NCBI RefSeq assembly: GCF_010882125.1
Contig: NZ_JAAGVZ010000008.1
Location: forward strand, 1 to 64,000
Source: Peribacillus alkalitolerans
GTDB lineage: Bacteria > Bacillota > Bacilli > Bacillales > DSM-1321
Length of the DNA stretch: 64,000 nt
Direction: 5' to 3'
Shown here: positions 49,904-58,800 of the stretch, one piece after another
How positions within the stretch are numbered: position 1 is the first letter of the stretch
How the letters are laid out: each line of letters starts with the position of its first letter
Notes under the pieces: generated by a model
Databases searched by the model: none
The model's input: the letters and a program-made list of their open reading frames with translations, nothing else
What the model was told of the DNA's origin: nothing
Made by a program: the position numbers and the translations under genes

Positions 49904-50089
49904 ATGGGTAACCACTTATTCCAGGAAGCTAGAAATTGTGTCAATCAAGCTGTAAACGCTACTGAGGGTAATCAGCAGCAAGCAATCGAAAAAGCTCAAA
50001 ATGCCCTTTCATCTGCTTATGCTAATTCCACTGTTGCCGAACAGGCTCAGCTAAGCCAAATGCAGGAACAGTTGGACTCTTGCAAATAA
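49904..50089 (+). CDS. DUF3813-like small helical protein
   Basis: A 61-residue protein, MGNHLFQEARNCVNQAVN..., rich in Ala, Gln and Asn and predicted to be a pair of helices. It resembles DUF3813 proteins found near Cof-type phosphatases in bacilli (recalled). The ribosome site is AGGTTT-like within the end of the preceding gene (CTTGGAGG), consistent with coupling. A terminator follows. Confidence 0.65.
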   Translation: MGNHLFQEARNCVNQAVNATEGNQQQAIEKAQNALSSAYANSTVAEQAQLSQMQEQLDSCK

Positions 50090-50107
50090 GTCCGAAATGT
50101 TAAAGAA

Positions 50108-50150
50108 CAAAAATGGCACGTAAAGAGAATTTCTCTACGTGCCATTTTTT
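50108..50150. terminator. Bidirectional terminator between DUF3813 gene and yitT
   Basis: AAAAATGGCACGTA pairs with TACGTGCCATTTTT, with an inner AGAGAA/TTCTCT extension. Confidence 0.88.
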
Positions 50151-50991
50151 AATCCCTGCGAAAGAATCCAAATACACCTTCAGTATGAACGATATTGGTA
50201 AAGGCAGTCGGATCGACTGATTTAATAATTTTTTCTAAATCATATAGCTCATAACGAGTAATGACAATCATCATCATTTCCTTGCTTTCATTTGTAAAAG
50301 CACCTTTAGCAGGAATTGTAGTGATACCGCGGACTAGCTTCCCATGAATAGCAGATTTTAACTCTTCTGATTTTTTCGTAATGATTAAAGCAGTCAATTT
50401 ATTATGACGTGTATGAATGGCATCTACAACCCTAGAAGCAGCATAAAGTGTTACTAACGTATATAGTGCTTTTTCCCACCCATATATGTATCCGGCCGTC
50501 AAAATAATAATAGCATTTAGACTAAAAAGATAGGTACCTACAGGCTTGTCTTTCATACGCGACAAAATCATAGCTATGATATCCATTCCACCTGTGGACG
50601 CTCCGTATTTGAGCGTGAACCCTACACCAACAGCAGAGATAACACCACCAAAAACTGCATTGAGCAAAATGTCTGGTGATACTTTGACTACTGGGATTAC
50701 TTCCATGAAAAATGACATAAGTAATACGCTTAGGAAACTATATAAAGTAAAAGATCTCCCAACCTTTTTCCACGCCAGTACGGTTATAGGAACGTTAAGA
50801 ATTAACAACAACACCCCTGTGGAAATTTCAATTGAAGCGAATGTAGAAAATAAACTGGATAATAGCTGTGCAACCCCAGCAAATCCGCTCGCATACACTT
50901 TTGCAGGAATTAAGAAGAAATTCATCGCTATGGCATTAAGCAGAGCCCCAATGATGACAATGATGATTTTTTTTATTTCAGACCAATACAA
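50149..50991 (-). CDS. yitT: YitT family membrane protein
   Basis: A 280-residue membrane protein with about five helices (DUF161) followed by a cytoplasmic DUF2179 domain (TTIPAKGAFTNESKEMMMIVITRYE). The TTG start at 50991 has AAAGGAGG 7 bases upstream. Conserved KYGASTGGMDIIA lies in the membrane part. It is convergent with the preceding genes. The transported substance, if any, is unknown. Confidence 0.88.
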   Translation of the reverse strand: MYWSEIKKIIIVIIGALLNAIAMNFFLIPAKVYASGFAGVAQLLSSLFSTFASIEISTGVLLLILNVPITVLAWKKVGRSFTLYSFLSVLLMSFFMEVIPVVKVSPDILLNAVFGGVISAVGVGFTLKYGASTGGMDIIAMILSRMKDKPVGTYLFSLNAIIILTAGYIYGWEKALYTLVTLYAASRVVDAIHTRHNKLTALIITKKSEELKSAIHGKLVRGITTIPAKGAFTNESKEMMMIVITRYELYDLEKIIKSVDPTAFTNIVHTEGVFGFFRRD

Positions 50992-51170
50992 TGCACTTCC
51001 TCCTTTATTCGTTTATAATTTACTTATAGAAGATATAGGAAAGTAAGGAAGATATCAACGATTATCTCTTAATTTTCCCTATTTACAAGAATTAACACTC
51101 CTCTTTCCTATCTAATTTTTCAATGCTACACTATTGTGTAAATTATATATTTTAAAAGCAGGTGAATTAA

Positions 51171-52031
51171 ATGAGCGTACATATTTTGGCGGATAGCGCC
51201 AGCGACTTGCCTTATTCATATTTTCAAGAAAATCAATTGCATTTTATTCCATTACTCGTTCATTTAGATGGAAAGGATTACGAAGATGGCTTAACGATTC
51301 AATCTAAAAGTGTCTATGATGCGATGCGTAATGGTTCAGCAGCAAAGACTTCCCAAGCTTCTCCAGAGTACTTCCATAAATTATTTACCCAATTTGCTGA
51401 AGAAAAAAAACAAGGGATTTATGTAGCTTTTTCTTCTGAACTTTCGGGTACATACAATACAGCTGTCATGATTCGTAATGAAGTAAAAGAAATTCATCCT
51501 GACCTAGATCTAGAAATCATCGACTCTAAATGCGCATCCTTAGGTTATGGATTAGTTGTAAAAGTGGCCGCTAACCTGGCATCTAAGGGAGCGACAAAAG
51601 AAGAAATCATAAAGGCCGTTGAATTCAATAGTACTCATATGGAACACCTTTTCACTGTTGATGAACTAGAATATTTGGCACGTGGTGGCCGTATTTCAAA
51701 AGCATCGGCGTTTGTAGGTGGACTTTTAAATATTAAGCCTTTGCTTCATGTTGAAGAAGGTAAACTTGTTCCCCTTGAAAAGATTCGAGGAAAAAAGAAA
51801 CTTTTAAAGAAAGTTCTTGATTTAATGCATGAGCGTGGAGAGAAATTGCAACAACAAACGATTGGAATAAGCCATGCAGATGATTTGGAAACAGCTCTTG
51901 AATGGAAGGCAGCAATTTCCCAAGAGTTTGGTTCTACTCAATTTGTAATTGAAATGATTGGTTCAGCCGTTGGTGCACATGCTGGACCTGGAACAATTGC
52001 ACTCTTTTTCTTAAACAAGCTTCCTGAATAA
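51171..52031 (+). CDS. yitS: DegV family fatty-acid-binding protein YitS
   Basis: A 286-residue DegV protein. It has the start LADSASDLPYSY, the Ser/Thr pair FSSELSGTYN, the block YLARGGRISKASAFVGGLLNIKPLL and GAHAGPGTIALFF near the end. DegV proteins bind a fatty acid and as FakB present it to the FakA kinase; that role is inferred. GCAGGTGA precedes the ATG. Divergent from yitT. Confidence 0.88.
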   Translation: MSVHILADSASDLPYSYFQENQLHFIPLLVHLDGKDYEDGLTIQSKSVYDAMRNGSAAKTSQASPEYFHKLFTQFAEEKKQGIYVAFSSELSGTYNTAVMIRNEVKEIHPDLDLEIIDSKCASLGYGLVVKVAANLASKGATKEEIIKAVEFNSTHMEHLFTVDELEYLARGGRISKASAFVGGLLNIKPLLHVEEGKLVPLEKIRGKKKLLKKVLDLMHERGEKLQQQTIGISHADDLETALEWKAAISQEFGSTQFVIEMIGSAVGAHAGPGTIALFFLNKLPE

Positions 52032-52127
52032 AAAACATGGATTACAATGTACAGCAAAACACATAATCCAATACATACTCCTTTCCTATAAAACGAATAC
52101 TAACTTTACAGGAAAGGGGTGTTCATT

Positions 52128-52259
52128 ATGCCTAAAACTTCAGATAACGATAAAAAAGCTAAAGACAATCAAGCCCTGCAACATGAGAAAAATATGGTCC
52201 GTGAAAAGAACCGTAAAGCAGGTAGAGATGCTTATTCTAAAAAAACAGATCATTTATAG
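52128..52259 (+). CDS. DUF3941-like small protein
   Basis: A 43-residue hydrophilic protein, below usual length limits. It starts MPKTSDNDKKAKDNQ and ends YSKKTDHL, resembling the recalled DUF3941 pattern. GGAAAGGGGTG precedes the ATG and a terminator follows. Highly charged; function unknown. Confidence 0.75.
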   Translation: MPKTSDNDKKAKDNQALQHEKNMVREKNRKAGRDAYSKKTDHL

Positions 52260-52271
52260 TATGGAATATAA

Positions 52272-52307
52272 CAGCCTTCTGTCTTCACTGACAGAAGGCT
52301 TTATTTG
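52272..52307 (+). terminator. Terminator of the DUF3941-like gene
   Basis: AGCCTTCTGTC pairs with GACAGAAGGCT, followed by TTATTTG. Confidence 0.88.
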
Positions 52308-52393
52308 TCACTAAAGCTATTTTTCAATATAATGGTACATATACAATTAGCTCTATCACATAGATTTTGAAGTTAATTAGGAGGTACATACAT

Positions 52394-52885
52394 ATGTCAA
52401 AAGAGAGTTCATTCGATATCGTCTGCAAGGTGGATGTTTCTGAAGTGACTAATGGGGTCAACATCGCTTTGAAGGAAATTCAAAACCGTTTTGATTTTAA
52501 AGGTAGCAAGAGCGATATTAAAGTAGAAAAAGACGAGCTTGTCCTTGTTTCTGATGATGAGTACAAGCTTGATCAACTGAAGGATGTCATGATTTCCAAG
52601 CTACTTAAACGTGGTGTAGGAACGAAGAATTTAGATTATGGAAAAATTGAAGGTGCATCAGGCGGTACAGTTCGTCAACGTGCAAAGCTAATTCAAGGCA
52701 TTGATAAAGAAAACGCTAAAACCATTAATAACATCATTAAAAACAGCGGATTAAAAGTGAAATCGCAAATCCAAGACGACCAAATCCGTGTAACTGGGAA
52801 GAGTAAAGATGATTTGCAAAAAATCATGGCTTCCATTCGTGAAGCAGGTCTTCCAATCGACGTGCAGTTTATGAATTTTAGATAA
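52394..52885 (+). CDS. yitK: YajQ family nucleotide-binding protein
   Basis: A 163-residue protein equal in length to B. subtilis YitK. It has the start [14 protein letters not shown] and the core [10 protein letters not shown] and [16 protein letters not shown]. YajQ proteins bind RNA or, in Xanthomonas, cyclic di-GMP; the role here is unknown. The ATG at 52394 stands behind TTAGGAGGT; the frame is open nine codons further without support. Confidence 0.9.
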   Translation: MSKESSFDIVCKVDVSEVTNGVNIALKEIQNRFDFKGSKSDIKVEKDELVLVSDDEYKLDQLKDVMISKLLKRGVGTKNLDYGKIEGASGGTVRQRAKLIQGIDKENAKTINNIIKNSGLKVKSQIQDDQIRVTGKSKDDLQKIMASIREAGLPIDVQFMNFR

Positions 52886-53199
52886 GACATTTAGAATCGA
52901 ATTCGAAAACATCTTATATGTTTTTGAATTCGATTTTTTGTTTAACTTTTTTAGACATTACTTGTCTTGCTCCGAGGCATTCGATTTTCTAATGCCGTCA
53001 TCTGCGTAAGACTTCACGTTTTTGTCTGCCAAAGCCAAGCGACTAGAATGCTTCCGTTTTTATTACATAATCGCCTCTCTGTGGGTAAAAGTAATAAAGC
53101 AGGATTTACGAATCAGTCCCATTTCCAAAATTTCTCACGTTTTCTAACAAGGATTTATTGGAATAAGTACACAGAGAGTAACGATTGGAGGAATGAATT
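52886..53199. other. Intergenic region before the SDR gene
   Basis: Holds the yitK terminator and then about 260 bases. A stretch at about 52965-53060 is richer in G and C than its surroundings but has no gene I can recognise. A 78-codon frame there has no ribosome site. Confidence 0.5.
52894..52939 (+). terminator. Terminator of yitK
   Basis: GAATCGAATTC... pairs with ...GAATTCGATT, with further pairing toward the loop (ACAT/ATGT) and a T run. Confidence 0.8.
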
Positions 53200-54078
53200 A
53201 TGACAAACCAAAATCAACAAAATCCAAAGAAACCAGCTTTTCCACCCCAGCATCAAAATCATCAGCCTGGAATCCAGACGGAAATGACTCCTGAACCCGA
53301 ATCCGTGAAATCTAACTATCAAGGTAGTAATAAGCTAAAGGATAAGGTAGCAATCATTACAGGGGGAGACAGTGGGATTGGACGTGCAGTTGCGATATAT
53401 TACGCTAAAGAAGGGGCAGACGTTAGTATCGTATATTTGGACGAGCATGATGATGCAAATAAAACGAAAGAGCTTGTGGAAGCTGAAGGTAAGAAATGCT
53501 TATTATTAGCAGGAGATCTTGGTGAAGAGGCATTTTGTAATGAAGTTATCGAAAAAACCGTTGGAGAGTTTGGTAAACTCGATATCCTTGTCAATAATGC
53601 AGCAGAACAACATCCTCAAAAAAGCATTCTTGATATTTCAGCAGAACAAATGCAAAAAACTTTCAAGACGAACTTTTTCGCATACTTTTACTTAGCAAAA
53701 GCTGCTCTCCCTCATTTAAAGAAAGGCAGTTCAATCATTAACACTGCATCTGTCACAGCATATGAAGGACATCCGGAACTCATTGATTATTCCTCTACAA
53801 AAGGTGCGATTGTTTCATTCACTAGAGCCTTGTCCAACTCCATTTCCAAGGATGGTATCCGTGTAAACGGTGTTGCTCCCGGTCCTATTTGGACACCACT
53901 CATCCCTTCTACCTTTGATGAGAATAAAGTGGCGAAATTTGGTCAAGACACCCCAATGGGTCGCGCTGGACAACCTGAAGAACTAGCTCCTTCCTACGTT
54001 TTCTTAGCATCCGACGATTCTTCCTATATCAGTGGTCAAATGATCCATGTTAATGGAGGAAAAGTATTAAACGGATAA
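53200..54078 (+). CDS. SDR oxidoreductase, general-stress type
   Basis: A 292-residue short-chain dehydrogenase with a proline- and glutamine-rich leader of about 40 residues typical of the YdaD/YhxC group of bacilli. The cofactor loop is TGGDSGIGR, the NNAAEQ motif follows, and catalytic Ser and Tyr-x3-Lys are in NTASVTA and YSSTK. GGAGGAATG precedes the ATG. Substrate unknown. The relatives are stress-induced in B. subtilis, but no clear SigB promoter was seen. Confidence 0.85.
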   Translation: MTNQNQQNPKKPAFPPQHQNHQPGIQTEMTPEPESVKSNYQGSNKLKDKVAIITGGDSGIGRAVAIYYAKEGADVSIVYLDEHDDANKTKELVEAEGKKCLLLAGDLGEEAFCNEVIEKTVGEFGKLDILVNNAAEQHPQKSILDISAEQMQKTFKTNFFAYFYLAKAALPHLKKGSSIINTASVTAYEGHPELIDYSSTKGAIVSFTRALSNSISKDGIRVNGVAPGPIWTPLIPSTFDENKVAKFGQDTPMGRAGQPEELAPSYVFLASDDSSYISGQMIHVNGGKVLNG

Positions 54079-54085
54079 TATTTGG

Positions 54086-54117
54086 AGCTCAATTCATGAT
54101 GGATTGGGCTTTTTTGT
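54086..54117 (+). terminator. Terminator of the SDR gene
   Basis: AGCTCAAT pairs with ATTGGGCT (one G-T pair), followed by TTTTTTG. Confidence 0.82.
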
Positions 54118-54231
54118 TTGCTCAAAAAAGCTGTATGTGGATTATTAAAGGGTTCCGTTTTGAGGTGCTTTTCTAAAAATACTTACCGAAATGACAGTCG
54201 TTTTGGCATCGTTATTGGTATATATAAAAGC

Positions 54232-54266
54232 AAAACTCGCCATAGTAATTGGCGAGTTTCTTTATT
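54232..54266 (+). terminator. Second hairpin terminator downstream of the SDR gene
   Basis: AAACTCGCCA pairs with TTGGCGAGTTT and is followed by CTTTATT. It lies in the middle of a 71-codon frame, which argues that the frame is not a gene. The transcript it ends is unclear. Confidence 0.65.
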
Positions 54267-54281
54267 AGGAATACCGAAACC

Positions 54282-54312
54282 TTATTTAACTAAAGCCCCC
54301 TTTAGTTTAAGT
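54282..54312. repeat. Short palindromic repeat, left of toxin island
   Basis: TTATTTAACTAAAGCCCCCT followed by TTAGTTTAAG. The inner AACTAAAG/CTTTAGTT is a perfect 8-bp inverted repeat around CCCC. It is related to copies at 62730, 63284 and 63846. Confidence 0.6.
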
Positions 54313-54373
54313 GCATTCCTTCACAATCAATAAATAAAAAGAGCTGTCACATTGACAATTTTAGCAATACTAT

Positions 54374-54589
54374 TTAATCTGATTCATTCATGGTATGAAT
54401 TACATCCCCCGCTTTACGGCACGCTATTTTTTTGGAATCAGATTTAAGCCTGTAAATACTTCTTTTTCCATCAGGGTTTCGTATCTCTATGCGAAAATAG
54501 CGACTACAATCCTCATTTCCAAATTCCACTCGATTAATACGGTCCATTCGTGTTTCAGCTTTTTCAAGCATGATCACTAACGGTGCCAT
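54374..54589 (-). CDS. Small hypothetical protein, 71 residues
   Basis: The ATG at 54589 (MAPLVIMLEKAETRMDRINR) has AAAGGGTG seven bases upstream. The longer frame to 54694 includes a terminator-like hairpin and is not used. The product is soluble, with a predicted helix, a beta-like segment YFRIEIRNPDGKRSIYRL and a closing stretch with one Cys. Family not recognised. It is downstream of the immunity gene on the same strand but 450 bases away. Confidence 0.6.
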   Translation of the reverse strand: MAPLVIMLEKAETRMDRINRVEFGNEDCSRYFRIEIRNPDGKRSIYRLKSDSKKIACRKAGDVIHTMNESD

Positions 54590-55039
54590 TTTCAACACCC
54601 TTTTCCAAACACTTATTTGCTTATTTTTCAAGTAAATGAACACAAAAAAGCCCTTGGGCAAGCTTGTATAAATGAACAAAAGTCCATTAAACACAAACAG
54701 CCCAAAGGCTTAAAATTAGTAATTCACCGCACACTAAAAAGTGACAAAAAAACAAAAAGAAAAATAAGTTAAAGTAATTTTAGCATTCTAGTTAGTAGAT
54801 AAAAAGGATTTTGTTATTGTTTAACTCTATTAATAACCTCGTTCCGCTTAATTCTTGTTAAAAAAGAGAGACTATTCTAAAAAGTATATAGGCTGACCTA
54901 CTTTGTGCTTCTATTAAATTACAAAGTTTCTATTAAGATTCTTTAGTAGAACTAATCATTTCCTTTATTTGGTTAATTAATAAAGGACTATTCGTTTGAA
55001 CTTCAATGTAGTTAGAGTCATATATTTTGCAAATTAGTT
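54590..55039. other. Region between immunity gene and small gene
   Basis: About 450 AT-rich bases. The right part (54933 to about 55059, minus strand) remains open in another frame and looks like a lost end of the immunity gene. The left part holds a long-loop hairpin. The rest has no visible feature. Confidence 0.5.
54642..54711 (-). terminator. Long-loop terminator-like hairpin
   Basis: On the minus strand AAGCCTTTGGGC pairs with GCCCAAGGGCTT over about 40 bases and is followed by TTTTTTG. It lies about 55 bases upstream of the 71-residue gene and could end the toxin-immunity transcript or regulate the small gene. Confidence 0.6.
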
Positions 55040-55795
55040 CTAAATCAAGTATTTTAACTTTTCTTTACTTTCTTTTACTAATTGGTCTTCAATTCCTTCT
55101 TTATACATTTCCATCAAATTAAGTACACATAAATCTGTCATGATTTGTACAGCTAGTTTATTTCGTCTACTAGTATAAGCAACATTTGCAGTTAACTTAA
55201 CATCATTTCTTATAATTTTAAAGGTGAAATCACTTAAATATTCATCTGAGAAACACATAGCGGCAAATACATTTTCCCTATTAAAGTCTGAATTGTTGGT
55301 GAGTTTGATATCATTTATATCTTCAAATTCTTTTGTAAAAAATATACAAACCACTCCAAAATCTTCATTATAATCGATAATTTGTCCAGCATAATAGGAT
55401 TGATCGCTTTCGACTGGTATAGCGAAAATATCTCCTATATTCCATTCTTGACCTTTAGGTATTTTATATGTTTTTATCTCTTTTATTATCTCATCTTTTA
55501 TATTTTCATCTACTTCATATGAAGAATCACTTAGTTTGTTTATCAAAATAGCGACTTCTAGTACTTTTTCCCCGCTTTTGTGTGAAAAAGATGCTCCATC
55601 GGATTCTGAATCAAATGAAATACTTTTAAATCCTTTCATTTCTTTTAGTTCTTTCTTGATTATTCTTATAGCATCTTCAGTAGTTTCTTTTTGTAAGAAT
55701 TCTGCTACATCAGCATAAAACCAAAACTTTTTATATGTTGGATTAGGAAAGTGAATCTTAATTTTTCCTACTTGCAATTCTTTTTTCTCATACAT
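55040..55795 (-). CDS. Probable immunity protein with Imm26-like segment
   Basis: A 251-residue soluble protein that begins 18 bases after the toxin gene. The middle (about 120-165) reads WNIGDIFAIPV...YYAGQIIDYN...GVVCIFF, the pattern of Imm26 immunity domains as I recall it. The N-terminal 100 residues are not recognised. AAAGGTAG precedes the ATG. Position and pattern suggest it neutralises the C-terminal toxin of the RHS protein. The stop at 55040 may come from a frameshift, because the +1 frame stays open and protein-like for about 37 more residues, ending at 54933. Confidence 0.68.
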   Translation of the reverse strand: MYEKKELQVGKIKIHFPNPTYKKFWFYADVAEFLQKETTEDAIRIIKKELKEMKGFKSISFDSESDGASFSHKSGEKVLEVAILINKLSDSSYEVDENIKDEIIKEIKTYKIPKGQEWNIGDIFAIPVESDQSYYAGQIIDYNEDFGVVCIFFTKEFEDINDIKLTNNSDFNRENVFAAMCFSDEYLSDFTFKIIRNDVKLTANVAYTSRRNKLAVQIMTDLCVLNLMEMYKEGIEDQLVKESKEKLKYLI

Positions 55796-55813
55796 TTAAA
55801 ACCATCTACCTTT

Positions 55814-58800
55814 CTATATATTCCATTTTTTCCATTTTCTTTTAGAGATTTCATTTCTTTTATTCTCTAGTTCTTCGAATTTTTTGTATCTATTTATCAT
55901 CTTTTGCTCATATCTTCTTGCTTGTCTTTTGTTTTTTGCGGTTAATAATGGCTCCATCCTATATTTTCTATTATTTGCTTCCTCATGCTCTTTACCACGT
56001 CGTTTTAATGATCTAATTGTTCTTCCAATATATTTCCGGCCACTTTTTAAATCTGTTCTTAAATAAATAATATGTTTTTGTGCGCCTTTGGCTAATTTAG
56101 ATACACTACCAGGACCCCACAAAATTTCCCCTCTTGAAATCGGAGCTTTTGGTTTGTATTTTAACTCAATAAATTTATTTTTATATTTCTTTGATTTCAA
56201 CCCATCTGGATCAATCATCATTACAGGGTTATTATTAGCGTATGCATATCCATTTTGAGTCAATATATCATCATCATCACCAGGATCAGGATCTAATGAT
56301 AAAAAGACTCCATGAATAGGATGATAGTATCGAGCCATTAGATAATACAATCCAGTTTCTTCATCATACTGATATCCAGCATAGCGATATGGATTTTCTA
56401 ATGCAACCCCTGTTAAATCTTCTGAATTAAGTGGATTACCCCAACTATCATACTTATAAGTTCCTACAATAGATCCGTTATGATCAGTCAGTGCTATTAC
56501 ATCACCACGTGGGTTGTAATGGTAATAATACGTACCAGATACAGCACTTCCATTGTATTTATTTAATGCGAGAAGCTGACCATCTACACCGTAAACATAA
56601 GAACGTAAAACTTGTTCATTTTCATTGGTTTCATAGAGAACATTTAAGCTATCACCATCATAAATAAAATTGGTAATGGTGCCTTGAACATTCTTTTGAA
56701 TACGTCTGCCATTATCATCATATTTGTATTCTGCGTATGGAGAAGTTTCCCCTTTTTTATAAACTGCAATTAATTGATCTGCTGCATTCCATTCATACGT
56801 ATATTTAGAATCTGCAATTCGATTTCCATTTTCATCGTATTGAATGGATTCTTCACCAAATGTTGTTAGTTGATTGGCCAAATTATACATTGGTTGGATG
56901 GCAGGTGCATTACCTAATTTAATATAGTTTCTATTACCAAAACCATCATAATTAAACTCATTGGTTGTACCATCTGGGAGTGTTTCTACTCTCAGTTGAT
57001 CTAGATCATCATACGTATAGTTTGTTGAAGTTCCATCTTCGTATTTAATTTCTTTCCGATTTCCATTCGCATCATAAACATATCTTTCATTTATGATTGG
57101 ATTGATTTGACCCGTGGTAGAATCTACTTTACCAGTACTTTGGGAAGTCACCTGACCAGCACGGTCATATATATAACTGGTGCCTACTCCATTTGGTGGT
57201 GTATAAGTATGAACATTCCCTAACTCATCATAATCCATCCGGAAAGTATTAATCCCATTCTTGATCAGTGTGTTTTGATCTAACTTGTCATATTCATAGT
57301 CAACGGTTTGACTTACCCCACCGTGGGTAAACATGACAGATTCTAACTTATCTGACTTCAGTGGGTATGTCCATGAAGAAGAACCGATTTGTATATCATT
57401 CTTTTTCAGAATTTGACTTGTTACTCGATTTTTCTCATCAAAGTTTATTATTTTTTTTATTTGATTTAAAAAATCAGTGATTTCTGTTTCATTGCCATTT
57501 TTATCTTTGATAAATTTATAGACTGGTGCATTATTATAAAAGACTTGTTCTACACGATCTGCACCATCATAGGAGTTTTTAATGATATTTCCATTAGGAA
57601 GCAAAATCTCTTCTAGGTTATCATTATCATCATATTTATTTATCGTTTTTTGATTTAATGGATTAGTGACTGAAATCAGTTTATCATCTTCATCATATTC
57701 ATAATGGAATTCCTGTTTCTTATTATCTACGGAAGACTCAATAGTTTTTACTTTGTTATTGCCGTTTTTATCATATACATAATTAACTACAGAATTATTT
57801 GGAAGCACTAAAGATTTTAATTGGTTATTTAAATCATAATTAAAAGTTTTTTGAAATCCCCGAGGATTAATTTCAGATATTAAATTTCCTATCTCGTCAA
57901 AAGATTTCGTAGATTTTCGACCTAAGACATCCGTGATACCTTCAGCATAATTTTTCTTTTCATCATATACTGTTTTTTCTAGAATATTTCCTTCCACTAA
58001 ACGAATTCCATCAAACCAAACCGTTCCCGTGTTATTATTTCTAAAAAGAACATACGTATCAATACTTTTAATGGCTTTATCTGAATTCAAATATACTGCT
58101 GAACGATTCCAATCCTGAGTTCCTAAAGGAAACAGAGCTTGTTTGTCTTCAAAAGTACCATCAATATAAACAACTTTCGCCCATAAAGAATAGTCTTTGT
58201 TAGGGCCATTATCAACGGTATTCTTTACATTTTCTGATTTGGATAAACCAGTTATTGTGACAGGTGCTGCTTCCTCTTGATTTAGGTCTATTGTTTGCCT
58301 GTATTGAATGGCGGATTGACTCGTTAGGGTTCTTGTCATTTTTAAAGCCGATGTTTCATTAAAACCACCCGTTACATCAACTTCACCTAGCCCAGAACTT
58401 TTAACCCAGCCTGTAACACCATCTTCAAAGCTACTATTTACATACGGATTAAATGAAGATGAAACATCAGATTGTTCAACTTGGATTTCATCAAACCATG
58501 CTTCACCTGACGAGGATGGATTTCGGTGATCCACTTCTAAGTAAAGCTTAATTTTATTTACATTGCTGCCAGTTTTGAAGGTTACTTGTCTTTTTGACCA
58601 AGTTTGAGTCCCTGTTAAAGCCGAGTAACGATGATCGGCCCAACTTACATGAGAACTGCCATTCAACAGTTGCACATTGATAAATGCATTGGCATTTTTC
58701 AAATCTAGAGATTTAATTTTTGCACTCACAGTATAGGTTTTATCCGGTTCTACATTAATCTCTCGTGTAACCCCAGCATACCCAATTTCATTTGCAGTAG

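Noticed and set aside
53090-53199. SigB promoter before the SDR gene
   Set aside because: GTTTTC-N15-GGAATA deviates too far from GTTTAA/GGGTAT.
52967-53203. 78-codon plus-strand frame before the SDR gene
   Set aside because: No ribosome site, no motif and it overlaps the SDR leader and start.
54118-54333. 71-codon plus-strand frame downstream of the SDR gene
   Set aside because: It begins right after one terminator, crosses a second hairpin and a palindromic repeat and has no ribosome site.
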